This document shows positions 1 through 11,880 of a DNA stretch of 64,000 nt, piece by piece. The stretch spans positions 704,882 through 768,881 of the forward strand of contig SCFE01000081.1 in assembly GCA_004352715.1 (NCBI GenBank), read 5' to 3'. Position 1 is the first letter of the stretch. Each line of letters opens with the position of its first letter. Below the pieces are notes generated by a model. It ran no database searches. It was not told where the DNA came from and was given only the letters and a program-made list of their open reading frames with translations. A program made the position numbers and the translations under genes. Origin of the DNA: Hofstenia miamia (taxonomy: Eukaryota > Xenacoelomorpha > Acoela).

Positions 1-2100
1 AGGCGTTCATTGATTTATTGATAAAGATTAGGCTGCCGATGACTCGTCAGAAGTTAAGGAAAAAATGCTAGTATTCCACACCACTTATTGTGAAAGGAAT
101 TTTGTATTAGTGAATTCGAAACCAAAGTCTAAATTTGGGCAATTATAAGTATCATTATGTACAATTAAATTATATACAGTAGTATTATTCAACAAGCAAT
201 ATTTACACTACTTCATCGAAAAACGTAGTTTTAGAGTTGTGTGTGTAGTAAGTAAATTTGCTCAAGTAATTCTGGGCGAGGTGACACAATTATTTTTGTG
301 GGAAGGAATTTTAATGCCCAGTCACATACCATTCGTCCACATTTTTCAAAGCCCGTGTAATATAATGGTCGAATTTGTTTTGACATGTAAAAAATCATTA
401 ATCCCTATGAAGTCAGGCGTTGATTGAAATGACCATACACAACCACATTCAGGGTGTGGGGGAGAAAAGCTCTCCCTTATGCTATTCATAACTTTCGGAA
501 CAATTAATATTTTTACTTGAAATGTTTTGACTTTGAATATTTATCTATTACGCACATTTCTGAAAAAAATTAGGAGTTGGCGATGTGTACTTCCGAAAGT
601 ATGAACATTTTGTCGAGCTACATGACTAAAATTCTAGAATCTAGCTACTAGGAACGGCTGCCAACTTTTCGGAGGTGGCTAAAATTGTGATGATTTCAAG
701 TAATGTCGGCCTATTTCTGTACAATAAATCCATAGAGACACTCTATTGCCAGTCGTGTTGCTTTTACTTACCTAACCGATTTGTATTAATTTTGAACAAT
801 TTTATCCATGGCTGTAAAAAATATTGAAAGGGTTTTAGAGTTGCGGCCAAATTATTTGGGTCATCAAAAAATATTACATTCTTTAAAAAAAATATTCATT
901 AAAAATAATAAGGTAAATTTGATTACAATCACACGAACATATATTTGCGACACAAAACGTATAGCTATTCACACTAAAAGACATCCACCTGTAACTTGAA
1001 TCAAAACCTCCACTCGTTCAGACATTTCATCCATACCGCAGTGAATTCATTTTCACAAATTCAAGTGCCTACCGATTGATTAATCAAAACACCATTGCTA
1101 ACTAGTGTCTTCTTACGCAGTTTTTGCTTTATTTTTGCTTATCTTGGGATGTAAGTGATCATGTTCTACCAAAAGTTCCCCCTTTTTGTGTTTGAAGTAA
1201 GGTTTTATAATTCTACCAACTGATGTCTTATGAATGTGCTGCTGTAGTCTGATGGCAGATATTTTTCTTAGTGTGATAAACCAGCATCTTGAGCAATGTT
1301 ATTATACAGAGACATTGATGCTCTTTAGAATGAATTACATATGATTTTAACAAATTTGTACTAAATTTTATTTGATAAAATATCTTTTCATATTTCAAAA
1401 TTTTCAATTAATTAACATTTCTATAAACAAAACAAAACTTTATAATTTAGATAAAAAAGAACTCAAATATCAAACAAACAACTAAAAAATAGAGGGTGGG
1501 GTGAATAAAATTACTACAGCAATAGGCTTTCTTTTTCAAAAGAAATGTATTAAATTACATGCATTCTAAAGAAAACGAAAACGTTATAGGTGACCCAATA
1601 AAATTTGGTCGCAACTGTACATGGACATATCTATGGGTAGAGCCCGGGTATTCAATGATAAAGACATGTTCTAAAACAAGTGCCTATACCTGAATTACAT
1701 GCAAATAAGTATTTTTTTCAATGAGAAATCCGATTTTTGCAAAAATATTCAAATTATTTTCATACCTAGTGTTCAGATAATGAGGTAGTCTAATACCCAT
1801 GGGAACCAGAACTATCCTGAAATATTTCTTTTCTTGAAAACAATCTGTGTGAGTACTGTCCAGAAGCGCCGTGTGCAAAGTCAGAGTTTGTCGCGCCCTA
1901 GGCAATGGAAGTTTTGTTATTCTGTTCGTTTTCGGCCTATTATAATTCAAAATTTAGATCCAGCCAAAATCACTCTCGGAAGTGACAGAAGATTTGTGAA
2001 CTAACTAGAAAAAACAATGGTGATTAATAATATTTAAACACTAACAACTGTAATGAAAAATTGACGTTGGCTAATAAAGTGTATGCAGATGTGTGGCATT
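1..2100. other. AT-rich stretch, no gene supported
   Basis: Open frames at 239-427, 808-999 and 1684-1950 (minus) are short. None shows a recognised motif or splice partner, and none looks better than chance in DNA this AT-rich. A somewhat more GC-rich patch around 455-760 could be the edge of an old repeat, but I see no terminal repeats there. Confidence 0.5.
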
Positions 2101-2778
2101 TTCTATACCATTTCCCGTTCTATTTGACACTAACGATATTATATTTGGCAATAGTGTTATTCTATTTGACAAAATCAAAAAAATATATTTAAAATTTATA
2201 CAAAAGAGAGAAATAGACGCAAAAATGATTTGTAATAACTAATTAAATTAAATATGAAACCGAAAACTTCACAAAACACTACTAAAATACAGTTTATTTT
2301 TCTGCAAGTGCATCTGGGTTTATCATTGAATGTATGCCATGTATGAACAGTACAATTAAGTATTAATTAAATAAATGCCAGACTTAATAAATCCTGCAAA
2401 AATTGGTACACCAATATGATGTGCTAAGAATTTCCAAGCACTGTTGTTTTCATAAAACATTTATAATGTGAGTTTTCTTCTTTGCCTACTCATCCTCAGT
2501 GTCTGGGTTTTTTGGACAAGGGTAAGTATCTCTCTAAAGAAAGAAACCTTGTTACCAAGAATGGTATAATTGTAAATTTCCAACACTACATGTATATTTA
2601 AAAGGATATTGTTTTTTTAATTGGATTATAATCGAAATGATAGCTGGTGTCACCCTTATTAGTTAGTAATATTTACTATATAGAAGTTGTAAAATATTAT
2701 TGTGTGAATGTAGTTTTTTACTGTTGCCAAATAGAATGCTGTTAGTGCCAAATAGAATGGGAATGGTATAAATAGAAC
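2101..2778. mobile_element. Element bounded by imperfect inverted repeats (non-autonomous transposon candidate)
   Basis: The left arm, about 2101-2154, pairs with the reverse complement of about 2721-2778. Both read a variant of TTCTATACCATTYCC followed by repeats of TTCTATTTGRCA and CACTAAC. The TTCTATTTGRCA unit recurs two to three times in each arm, so the arms are themselves small direct-repeat arrays. The 570-bp interior is AT-rich and has no transposase-like frame. The layout fits a non-autonomous DNA transposon with subterminal repeats. I could not find a convincing target-site duplication and assign no superfamily. Confidence 0.5.
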
Positions 2779-5700
2779 GACTGTTTCAAATCATTACAGT
2801 ATATTCTCCAAAAATATATACTCAACTTGCAAATCTTTTTAAGCCAAATGACAGTATGGATTCACACATACACACCCACACACATACATATGTATATGCT
2901 TGTGTGTGTATTTCAAAGTGCCTTTATATATGGATAAGGAGTGTGATATTTCGTAAATCAAAAAGTGGATTTATTAAGAAACACTTAACTGCAAGAAATG
3001 TATGGAAATACTGCATTGGCTGTTAGTAAAGAATAGTGGTTGTATTCAAAACTTCTTTGAGTAACATGTTCCTTGCAACGTTTCCTTTTATTCAAAACCT
3101 CTATTGTTTAATTATGAGAAAGCTTATTAATTTCATTTGTTGCTAATAAACCAAATTATATACCGCCAAATTCGACTTCTTAATCTTATTTGAAGACGTA
3201 TTTAATTATAAATAACTCAATTTTCTACTAGATTTGAACGTGAATAGAATATTAGCAGCTCATAATGGCGTTTCCCTTGTATTTAGGCTTTGTCTAACCG
3301 TGGGAAATATCACTAGAGATTAAAATTAGTAATTAATATAATTGTACATTTAAGTTATTCCATGCTAATAATTGTCTGGGCAGACAAAGAAGTTCTTCTA
3401 AAATATAACCAAACATACCCGGAAAATATTCATTTTTTAAAATAGTTAATTTCATATAAAAACTATTTATTTATTTATTTATTATTTGTCTCTACCCACA
3501 ACAAGAGCATTCTACGAAATGTTCAGGAAATTTGCTATTTCGGATTCTGATTTGTCAGTTAGAAAATATCACTTATTGGATCTGATTCAAAAAGATTTAT
3601 TGAAATTTCAAGATTATATGCCAACCAAATAAATCCATTCTAATTTGTGTTGAAATATAGTAGCGGTTTAAATTAATAGAAAAACGAATTAACACCCATT
3701 GTTAACGTAATATACCATTAGTATATTCATTCAAATCTTCCAAAAAATTAACGCAAAACACAATCAAACATGCTTTAGGAGGATCATTGAATACCTTGAA
3801 GTAATCATAGAGTAAATCATATATTAATGGACGAGGTATGCCGCTATAATATATTATTAATCCCATGGGGGAAAAGTCAATTAATTTGTAATAATCCATA
3901 TGCGCGTCTATAGGTCTGTAATGGTGATGATCATGACGTATTTGAATAATGACAACATTTGATGAAATGTCTAATGACGTATGATTAGATGAAATATGTT
4001 TAATTAGATTTGCTTTGAACCAATAACACCCCTCTGACAATTTTAACTTTTTTTCTTTGAATTTTTCCATTATTTGTATATGTTTAATAACGCATTATCA
4101 AAAAATTTGTAGCAAATTAAATGGCAAATATAAGAGCCTTTAGGTTTTTTAATATTGCAAAAAAACAAATAAAAGTGTAAAACTTATTAATAGAAGAATT
4201 TTTACTTTGTGCAATTCTGTCATGTCTGCTTAAATGACGAAGCATTCTCTGCTTACATGATCCTGCGAGGAACTGACCAAATAATTCTCGGTCAGCATTT
4301 TTTAACGCAGTATATGTGCATTTTGCTTTGAAAAATATCCCATGTAAGTGCGCATTGACTGTTTTCTGTTAAGATTTTAAAGGGAATTTTGCAAAACCGA
4401 ATTCTTTGGTAATCAGTTTGAGAAACAGTTTGTTTTCAAACATATATGTTGCATCTATACAAGTAGATCGCCCTCTTATGCGTTTTTGATGATTAAATTG
4501 TCCCTTTGGACACGTAGTTATTGAGAAAAAGACGTATTTCAAAATCTGAAATAATTTCATTAACATTTGAATGAGTTCTTCATAAGCTTTCAGGTTGCAA
4601 TAAGTATGAAAAGGCATGAACATCACTCATTGATGTCTAACTAATCAAATAACGAATTTGAGATCACTGATCATGGCCCCTCCCCTCCTAGCATTTAAAC
4701 GAAAAATATCGAAAATTGTAAACAATATATTGAATCCTCCTCAGAAATTCATACCTCACAGAAAAGGAATGTTTGTTATATTTTTAAAGATTAATACAAC
4801 ATTAAATAATTTATTAAAAATTATAAGAAAACTTGAATTTATTGATATAACATATAAAGTAAAATCGCCACATTCAACTAAGCACTATTGTTATTTTTAG
4901 TTTGATTTTATCAAGCTACTATATATGCTTTGTAAATATTTACTTTGATATCACTGATATTGAAATGGAAATTTAACAATTTTAAATAACATCTAATATT
5001 TATATTTGAATTATAATTGAAGTTATTTGAATCATTTGAGAAAGTAAGGTATACTTGTGTTATGCTACACACTCTCTAAGATATTAAAGGTTGATTAACC
5101 AAAGAACTCCTAGTTAAAAAATTTTAATATAATTTTAAGAGAAGAGTTTGCATTACAATATGACCATTATAACACATTTTCAAAAAATTGCAAATTTTTG
5201 TGAAAATAGTCTAATTACAAATTTGCTTGTTTTTATATTCCATATGTACACCAAGTATATTTTATTATCGTTGTTGATACAAGATTTCTCATTACTATTC
5301 AAAATATAATTAGATTGAAGTGATGAAAATCAAATAGTAATGTGGATAGCTCACTAGGTTGCCTCAAAACTTACCCCTTGCCTTTGGCTATGTTCAGGAA
5401 AGCTACCTTCTGTATGCAATGTCGAAATTATATTTGATCTTCAACTTCTCAAGAATTTTAAATACTATTCAATGTCATACCATTGCAATGGAAATTCCAA
5501 TTTTCTAGCTTTCCAAATTTTCAACCCAAAGTGTGAACGCAATGTGTTTTGAAACTTACTCTATATCTTTTTTCTTCAAGAATTTTATCTTAGTAATGTC
5601 AAAATATAAATCATTTTTTTAACTTTTTCTCTTATTTCCAAAACTGCGTATTATCGATGGTACTATAATCTTTATTTCAATTTGTGGAAATGTCTCAGTT

Positions 5701-6060
5701 ACCCTCATATCACAGCCTATGCCTTCTACTTATGCTACAGTATGTCATGAGTCTTACTTTGTGAAGCTTAAGATCTCAATCTCCATCATCAGAAGGTAAC
5801 TTCTCTCAATTCTATTACTTACTTTATTGCTTATTTCGGCAGCCACTTTTTTGCAATTGTTTGTTTCTCTCTTGATGTCAGTTGTCATCATGTGTTTCTT
5901 TTTCCTCTTCTGTACTTCTAATTGCCTCATTTGGCTGATATTCATATATTAGATTTAAGTCTTCTATATCTAAGACAATGACGTACATTTCATACTCTGT
6001 ATTATTGGATGGAGGAGCCTCTATTAACATACTCAATGGGGTTAGAAAAACTGTTTATCG
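2779..6060. other. AT-rich stretch, no gene supported
   Basis: It contains a CA/TA-rich microsatellite near 2868-2900 and a short TTTA tract at about 3465-3485. Minus-strand frames at 3702-4070 and 4369-4626 lack recognisable motifs and have low-complexity AT-driven composition. No RNA gene is seen. Confidence 0.5.
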
Positions 6061-6372
6061 CTAGCGCCTTCCGACTTTAAATGGAATTCCATTGCTTTTC
6101 ACCGATGTCTCAAACGTCGACAGGCGTTTTGATAATCCGACCCTTATGTCTGCAATGTCTCTCTTCCACTTCTTATTCCCGCTAATCGGGGCCAACAATT
6201 TCATTGATTTTGCCCTGTTGTAATCTATTCCATCGCATAACCCTATCTTGATTTTAGCGTTATTTAAAATGTTCAAGCATATAATGCCAAAACTTATCAA
6301 ACTGAAATATCGGTACTGGTTGTTTGTATCGACCAGACCAAATGTTTTCGGTTTAGCATGTAAATTGTACAT
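6061..6372 (-). CDS. Unidentified 103-residue open frame
   Basis: This minus-strand frame is more GC-balanced than its surroundings and runs 103 codons from an ATG to TAG. It is rich in Lys and Arg in the second half (motifs NKKWKRDIADIR and LSKRLSTFE) and has a hydrophobic stretch in the first third (FSLISFGIICLNIL). I recognise no family. Directly beyond its start codon lies a candidate retroelement primer-binding site on the opposite strand, so it may be a piece of repeat-encoded protein or a fortuitous frame within an LTR. No splice partners were found. Confidence 0.2.
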   Translation of the reverse strand: MYNLHAKPKTFGLVDTNNQYRYFSLISFGIICLNILNNAKIKIGLCDGIDYNRAKSMKLLAPISGNKKWKRDIADIRVGLSKRLSTFETSVKSNGIPFKVGRR

Positions 6373-6373
6373 A

Positions 6374-6560
6374 TGTTGATATTAATTTGTATATAAGCAA
6401 GAGAATTTGTTGTAAATAGAGAACAGTTTTAGACAGTTAGGTGCTCTTTAATATCTTCTGCCCGCAGTCGTCTCCCTAAGAATAGGTCTTTGTACGTAAA
6501 TTGGGATGCAAAGCACACGCGGGAGATATTACGTGGTGACGCTGACGTGATCCTGAGGGT
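6374..6560 (+). mobile_element. Possible LTR 3' part and tRNA-Trp-type primer-binding site of a Ty3/gypsy-like retrotransposon
   Basis: The 17 bases at 6534-6550 (TGGTGACGCTGACGTGA) closely resemble the tRNA-Trp primer-binding site TGGTGACCCCGACGTGA known from the CsRn1 group of gypsy elements, with two mismatches. The site directly follows ATATTACG, a plausible LTR end, and a TATATAAG promoter-like box lies at about 6391. Downstream sequence to about 6660 is also GC-richer than background. No gag-pol frame or second LTR was found nearby, so this would be a heavily truncated copy. The call rests mainly on the primer-binding-site match. Confidence 0.3.
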
Positions 6561-7566
6561 TCAGGGAATTTTAGTTGTTAAGTTAGGACCGGGCTAGTTG
6601 TTGCTCTATTTATGAAAACCATTAAGAGCTTCCTGTCTCGTCGAATAGCATTTTCCAGGTGTAACAAACGAATGAACATCCAAGAATGTAGTTTTCTAAT
6701 CTAAGTAATTAGGCGAACAATTATTTTCAAATTAAAATAATTGTCTAGTCTTGCAGTGGTATAATATACTTTCTACCTTACAATTTGTACAATATGCCAG
6801 ATTGCACTATGACCCATAATTATCAAAATGTTTGATGTCAAATACATTCTGAAAGCTAGAAAGCTAACTGAATGTCAATAACATTAACCTGATGTTTAAT
6901 CAGCCTGATTTAACCAGTTCATTTAAAGTAACCAGATTAACAGTCCTGAGTAACCTGTGCTGCCGGTTCCTCTTAACTTAGGTGAAAATGTTCCTCATCC
7001 CTTCCTTCATAATGTATTTTCATTAGATTAAAGGGTCAAATTTTCAAAATTGTAGGAAATATTTGGAAAAATTTTTTCCTGTGGTCTTCATACGTAAAAG
7101 TATTTATCCAGTGTTCGTTCATGTAGCATTGTATTTTTTGTTTGAGATAATATTATTCGTTTGTAATCGGTGAATTGCTAGTTAATTACATCCAATTTTT
7201 ACTGTCCCATATTTTCTTCTGTGACGAATCATACTAACCTGATAGCATTTAGAGGGCAATTCTCCTGTTTGCGATGAGAACAAGCTGTATGAAACCAAGA
7301 GTTTTGGAATAAAGAAAAAATGCTGTCGTGGGTCGCTGTGTAACATCGCTTTCACTCCATCTACCAGCATCGTCGTCATTGCTACTCTCATACTTGTTTT
7401 TGAATGGCTATTTTAAGCAAAGTTTTATACAGACATTGATTTAAGAAACAATATGAGGCATACTTGTAAATATTATTTCTGTTAATTTGTGAATGATGAA
7501 TTTAATTTGCATTAAATAAATTATTTTTGATGGGTGCTTCTTTATTGCCTTAGTGATAGTAAATGT
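6561..7566. other. AT-rich stretch, no gene supported
   Basis: The 7182-7391 minus frame has a hydrophobic/basic composition without a recognisable motif. Nothing else is seen apart from the GC-richer first 100 bases that may belong to the retroelement remnant upstream. Confidence 0.45.
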
Positions 7567-7662
7567 AAAGTAAGTTAATGTGGGAAAGTAAAAAATTCAA
7601 AGTAAGTTAATGTGAGAAAGTAAAAAATGCAAAGTAAGTTAATGTGGGAAAGTAAAAAAAAC
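7567..7662. repeat. 32-bp minisatellite, three copies
   Basis: Three consecutive copies of a 32-bp unit begin at 7567, 7599 and 7631. Each starts AAAGTAAGTTAATGTGGGAA and ends in an A-rich run. Copies differ at only one or two positions; for example, the middle copy has GTGAG for GTGGG. Confidence 0.9.
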
Positions 7663-7715
7663 GCAAACTAAATTAAGACACAAATAACACAAAAACTAGT
7701 AAAAGTACATGACTT

Positions 7716-7790
7716 CCATGACGTCAGTAAAACACCCCCGCCAATATCCACGGCGTCTCAGGTCAAAGGCCAACCCTCTCGACCAATCAG
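7716..7790 (+). promoter_or_regulatory. CRE-like and CCAAT-like motifs in a GC-richer patch
   Basis: A full cAMP-response-element palindrome TGACGTCA lies at 7718-7725, and ACCAATCAG (a CCAAT box core) lies at about 7780-7788, within an 80-bp patch much less AT-rich than its surroundings. The pair and spacing resemble an animal proximal promoter. A 93-codon frame (7709-7990) overlaps but is not recognisable, and no supported transcript lies downstream, so function is speculative. Confidence 0.25.
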
Positions 7791-8070
7791 AACAAAGTGT
7801 AACGAAATGGACTCGAATCTATACTACTAGTGATACTACGAAAAGCTATACATGTCTCAAAATTCATTCAAATTTAAAAAGGAATTATACTTATTGTTAT
7901 CTAGTTTTGTATTTCGAGAAAGGTAAAAAATTTCTCATATATGAGAAAAATTACAATTTGCTGGTATTCTTTCAATTAATGATAAACTGATACTGTTGAA
8001 AAGAATTGCTGGTATTATATATTATATATTCTGTTCTGTTATTGAGAGTTTCATGAGTGTTAGTTAACAG

Positions 8071-8072
8071 TA

Positions 8073-8116
<44 letters not shown>
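8071..8116. repeat. (TA)n microsatellite
   Basis: About 46 bp of alternating TA with one C interruption near 8091. It is the first of many TA tracts. Short ones (15-25 bp) not listed separately are at about 27635, 32010, 42586, 44110, 47237 and 47508. Confidence 0.95.
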
Positions 8117-9835
8117 AAGGTCAGCAGCTCTAAGCGTTTGCCATTATGTTAATAGTTTCACTATTTAACTATAGTTTATATTTTGCGTACATGGAATTAT
8201 TTAAGCTGCTAGTAAACTGCCAGTGCTATGCACGGGAATTTCAATGGGCTGTATTAGATATTTAATAAATGAATGAACTTTAAACAAACCATATGTTGTG
8301 TTTTTCATATTTTAGGAACGAAATAAGTAATAAATATGATCATCATACATTAGTAAAATGATTTTTATTCACAATTTTAGCGTATGACACTTCATATTTA
8401 CCATTTAATATCATAAGCAAATTCAAAACATTGTAACACCTAATGCAAAAGAGTGTTTAGAATCAAAACAAAATCGAGTGCATATTGTAGATGTATAGTT
8501 TGTTGATTATAGTGGCAATTGCTAAGGAGTATATCCTTTCTATCCCCATAAATCCTCCACTAATTTTAAGTATATGTAAGATGAATGCTCTATTTAGACT
8601 TTCTTGTTATCATTAACACAACATTCGTGGTTTAAAAACTTATCTCTAAAATTTCATAATATGTTTCTGTATACAAAAACTATGCTTTCTATCCATCCAG
8701 TTTGAGTATTAAGTAGTGATAAAGCCGTAAAAATCATTGAAGGAAAGTTGGGATATGTCATCATTGTGTGACTCATAACACAATCAATTTCTTAGTTCAT
8801 GCCATCATTTTCATGTTTTTGCAATCAATTCCGTTTTTACTGCATTCAATTTTGCATCTTGCAAGCAATTATAATCTTTATAAAATAAATACTAAAAAAG
8901 GGAATTTAACCATTTTGGGATAAAATCCTTGATATGTTGATACATCCTATTCATGAAATACGGCATGTATTTAGTTTTATGAGACCTTCCTTAAGTGATT
9001 CGCTATAAAAGCCCTAATTCTTAAAATTGACTAAAAAAATGGCTTAAGAAAAACTCGAAATTATCTGTGCATTAAATTTCAGACATCACTAACAACCTTT
9101 CTTAAATGTATCGTACAAAATGTAAAGAAGAAATGAGCTTCATGTAGCTTAAATATATTCTATGGCCTAAAATATTCAGACTAATCAGGCTAATTGGTCA
9201 TTATTTTCATTATTTTTTAATTAGTTTCATGGTGTTCGCAAGAATGGTAACCACAAACTTATAAATATTTAATGTCACTCTTAGATATCATTTTATTAGG
9301 TAGGCGGTAAAAACGTACACTTTATTTGTGACACATTTATTCATGGTATCATCGATTTTTAACTAAATATATTTCAATTGCAACAGAGTTGTTCCATTGT
9401 TTATATATGTACAAACAACTACATCAAGAAAACGAATAAAATCAGTGGAATATATTTTAAATGCATATATTGCTATTGTTTTCATTATATATTCATCAAA
9501 CAAACATTCCTAGGAATTGTTGAAGATATGAAATAGGTCTAACATAGAAGTATACGGTAATATAAAAACTGTGAGCTTCAAATGATAAAATTGCATACAT
9601 GCCGGTTTTCCAATAAATCGTGAAAGATTTTATGTGCTCGTAATGGGAGAAATATGTAGTTTTTATTGACATAAGCTATGACAAATGAAATTTATAAACT
9701 ACCAAAAGTATTGCTAGAGAACAAGCTGAATACGAAGAATTAAATTGTGAATAGCACACTTTAATTCTTAACATGTAAAAGTATTACATTCTCTAAAAAG
9801 TCTTTGGTTTAAGCTCAGGAATATTTTTGGAGCAT
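8117..9835. other. AT-rich stretch, no gene supported
   Basis: There is no open frame above 60 codons and no terminal repeats were seen. Composition is uniformly AT-rich. Confidence 0.55.
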
Positions 9836-10412
9836 ATTGTGAAATATTCTTGCTTTGAGATTTTCCCAGAACCAATCTAGAAGATCCAGATCTGGTGAAC
9901 GCCATGTTTCATTGAGGAATCAAAGAATAATTGTGGTGTAAATTGGAGGAGCTCCATCTTGCATGAAAAATATTATTCAGCTTACGGATTTGGGATATTT
10001 GTGGTTTGATATAAGTCGATAAACTGTTCAAGTAGTGCCTAAAATTTACTAGGTAAGGCATTACCTTTAATTTTCCACAGAACCCAAACCATAATTTAGA
10101 TTTTTATGAGAACCTTTGTAGAGTTTTTATTGGACCAAATCATGCAATGATATCTGCTAATGTCATCATTTAGGTTTAAGTACGCTTCATCAAACCAACG
10201 ATGCTTGGATGACGATGGATGTTGTTGCTGAGCAGGCAATCTGCGAACTGAACGCGTTTGCCATTATCAGTAAGAGTGAATTCTTGTAGTAACTGTATCT
10301 TGGATGGCTGAGTATGCATGTTAATACGATACGCTGAAGATTTCGGAATACTTGCTAACTGAGAAACTGCTCGAAAAGATGGTGTAATATATTCATTACG
10401 ACTATCTTCAAA
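9836..10412 (-). pseudogene. Decayed mariner-type (IS630/Tc1/mariner superfamily) transposase
   Basis: Reading leftwards on the minus strand, a helix-turn-helix region at about 10412-10250 (SFRAVSQLASIPKSSAYRI, then KIQLLQEFTLTDNGKRVQFA) matches the DNA-binding region of mariner-like transposases. Next comes WFDEAYLNLND at about 10180, the segment around the first catalytic Asp. Then MQDGAPPIYTT at about 9955 carries the second Asp, and RSPDLDLLDWFWENLK at about 9880-9845 the C-terminal signature. At least four in-frame stops and several frameshifts interrupt it, and the usual residues between the QDGAP and RSPDL motifs are partly deleted. It is certainly non-functional. Element ends were not located. 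Confidence 0.8.
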
Positions 10413-10505
10413 TGTTGGACATGGACTGGGCTGGGCAGGTTCGGACCGGTTCGATCTGGGCTTGCCCGAGGCTTTGCATGAAATGGGCCGAAAGCTCATA
10501 AGTAC
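10413..10505. repeat. GC-rich segment abutting the mariner pseudogene
   Basis: This patch is rich in GGGC, CCGG and GGTTCG words (for example GGCTGGGCAGGTTCGGACC) and stands out sharply from the AT-rich surroundings. It sits where the N-terminal part of the mariner-type transposase should continue. A small GC-rich element inserted there is the simplest reading. Related but not identical GC-rich words occur in the inverted-repeat element at 51619-52007. No flanking duplication was found. Confidence 0.4.
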
Positions 10506-11527
10506 TGTGAATGCCATCGAATGTATAAACAATGTATTGAAAAATAAAATTCAAATTTTGAAATTTTCCATTAACATCTCATATTCTTGTACAACTCATT
10601 TTAGATTTTAGAATTTTAGTCTGCGGTTTGGCATAGCAAATCAAAGCATTGAAGAATTATTTTGACATGCTATTGCTTCCTCAAATAGAACTAAAGTTTG
10701 TCCAATATTAGTTTCATTGTAAATCAAAAAATTAGATGTTCTTGACTTGAATTGATGTTGATGCATTTCAGGAATTTAATAATAATTCCAAGCTGTCTTA
10801 GAGTTTCTGCAATGTATTAAGACATATTGGGACTTAATCTTTGCTGGTAATAGATCAACACTCTTTAAATTGATATTTTCACCTTGAACTTTTAGAAATT
10901 TGCGTTTTAATTCCGGATACATGAAAAATAATAATATTTACAGCTAATTTAAAAGGATGGCTTTAGTATTTTAACCAGATCCGGATTAAAGCTTTGCCTC
11001 AGCCATCTCAAATTGCGAACACTCTATCACGGTAAAATAAATATTATAATAATTTTTGGAAATAATTAGGCAATGATTACTTCCATTCACTAAGTCATAG
11101 AATATGTACATATTTGCATGGTTACAGATAATCTAATGTCACATTTCCATATTTGATATTAAACTACCAATAACGATTGCAAAAACTGTTTTCTATATAT
11201 TCATTATTAGAGCACGTTTTCTAATTCTATTTCTAAAAAATATTATCGATGACTTCAACAAAGTCAGGAGCCCCAGCCAGATCCAACTCAATGGTTAGCC
11301 CATATTAATTTTAAAGTTTGTCTTGGCTAAATGGAAGACCTCAAATATCTCTTTACTCTTCTTAAATAAATCAATTCCATTCTTTGACTTTAGATTTAGC
11401 TGTGAATGCTACAAATGTGTTATTTACCAAGCGCCAAATATTACTAAACTAAATAGCACATGGATGTAATCTCTTTACAATCTTGACAAGTGACAGTCAA
11501 CGAATCGATGCTTGCATGATTTCTATA
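10506..11527. other. AT-rich stretch, no gene supported
   Basis: Apart from a slightly GC-richer patch near 11250-11300 (CAGGAGCCCCAGCCAGATCC) nothing stands out. That patch could be a fragment of an older transposase, but I could not match it. Confidence 0.45.
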
Positions 11528-11714
11528 AGGCCCGAAACACACGAAGATTATTTCCGCGAGGGATTCCTGCTTGTGATTAAAATATTCACTGTGTGTTCAC
11601 TATTAAATTTTATGCGCCAGCAATTAATCATCGTTTGTTTGCAAATTATTTTTAATCACAACCAATTATCTCAGAAATTCGGCCCGGAAATAATCATCCT
11701 GTTTTTTCAGGCCT
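11528..11714. mobile_element. 187-bp inverted-repeat (MITE-like) element
   Basis: The left half starts AGGCCCGAAACACACGAAGA and includes GATTATTTCCG and TTGTGATTAAAA. The right half is its imperfect reverse complement, ending in CGGAAATAATCATC and CAGGCCT. Arms are about 60-65 nt each around an AT-rich centre, so the whole element can fold into one hairpin. This is the architecture of a miniature inverted-repeat transposable element. A TA dinucleotide adjoins both ends, but the exact target duplication is uncertain. Confidence 0.7.
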
Positions 11715-11722
11715 AACACTAC

Positions 11723-11880
11723 CTGGACTGGAACAAGTGAATAAATAACAGCAATATTTGGTCAATCTCACTCAGTTATTTATTAATTCCGCTCTTCAAT
11801 TAATAGAAGAGCGGAATTAACAAATGATTGAGTAAAATCGGCCAAATGTTGCGGCTAAATGATAATTTGCTCCAGTCCAG
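11723..11880. mobile_element. 158-bp foldback element next to the preceding MITE
   Basis: The ends are exact inverted copies (CTGGACTGGA at 11723 and TCCAGTCCAG ending at 11880). The centre is a near-perfect palindrome built on TTAATTCCGCTCTTC and GAAGAGCGGAATTAA. Between them the arms match imperfectly (shared ATTTGG and ACTCA blocks), giving about 74-nt arms. It begins only 8 bp after the 187-bp element but shares no sequence with it, so two different foldback families lie side by side. Confidence 0.7.

Noticed and set aside
1080-1320. Possible Tc1/mariner-like helix-turn-helix remnant on the minus strand
   Set aside because: A few residues resemble such domains but frames are broken and no catalytic motif or terminal repeat supports it.
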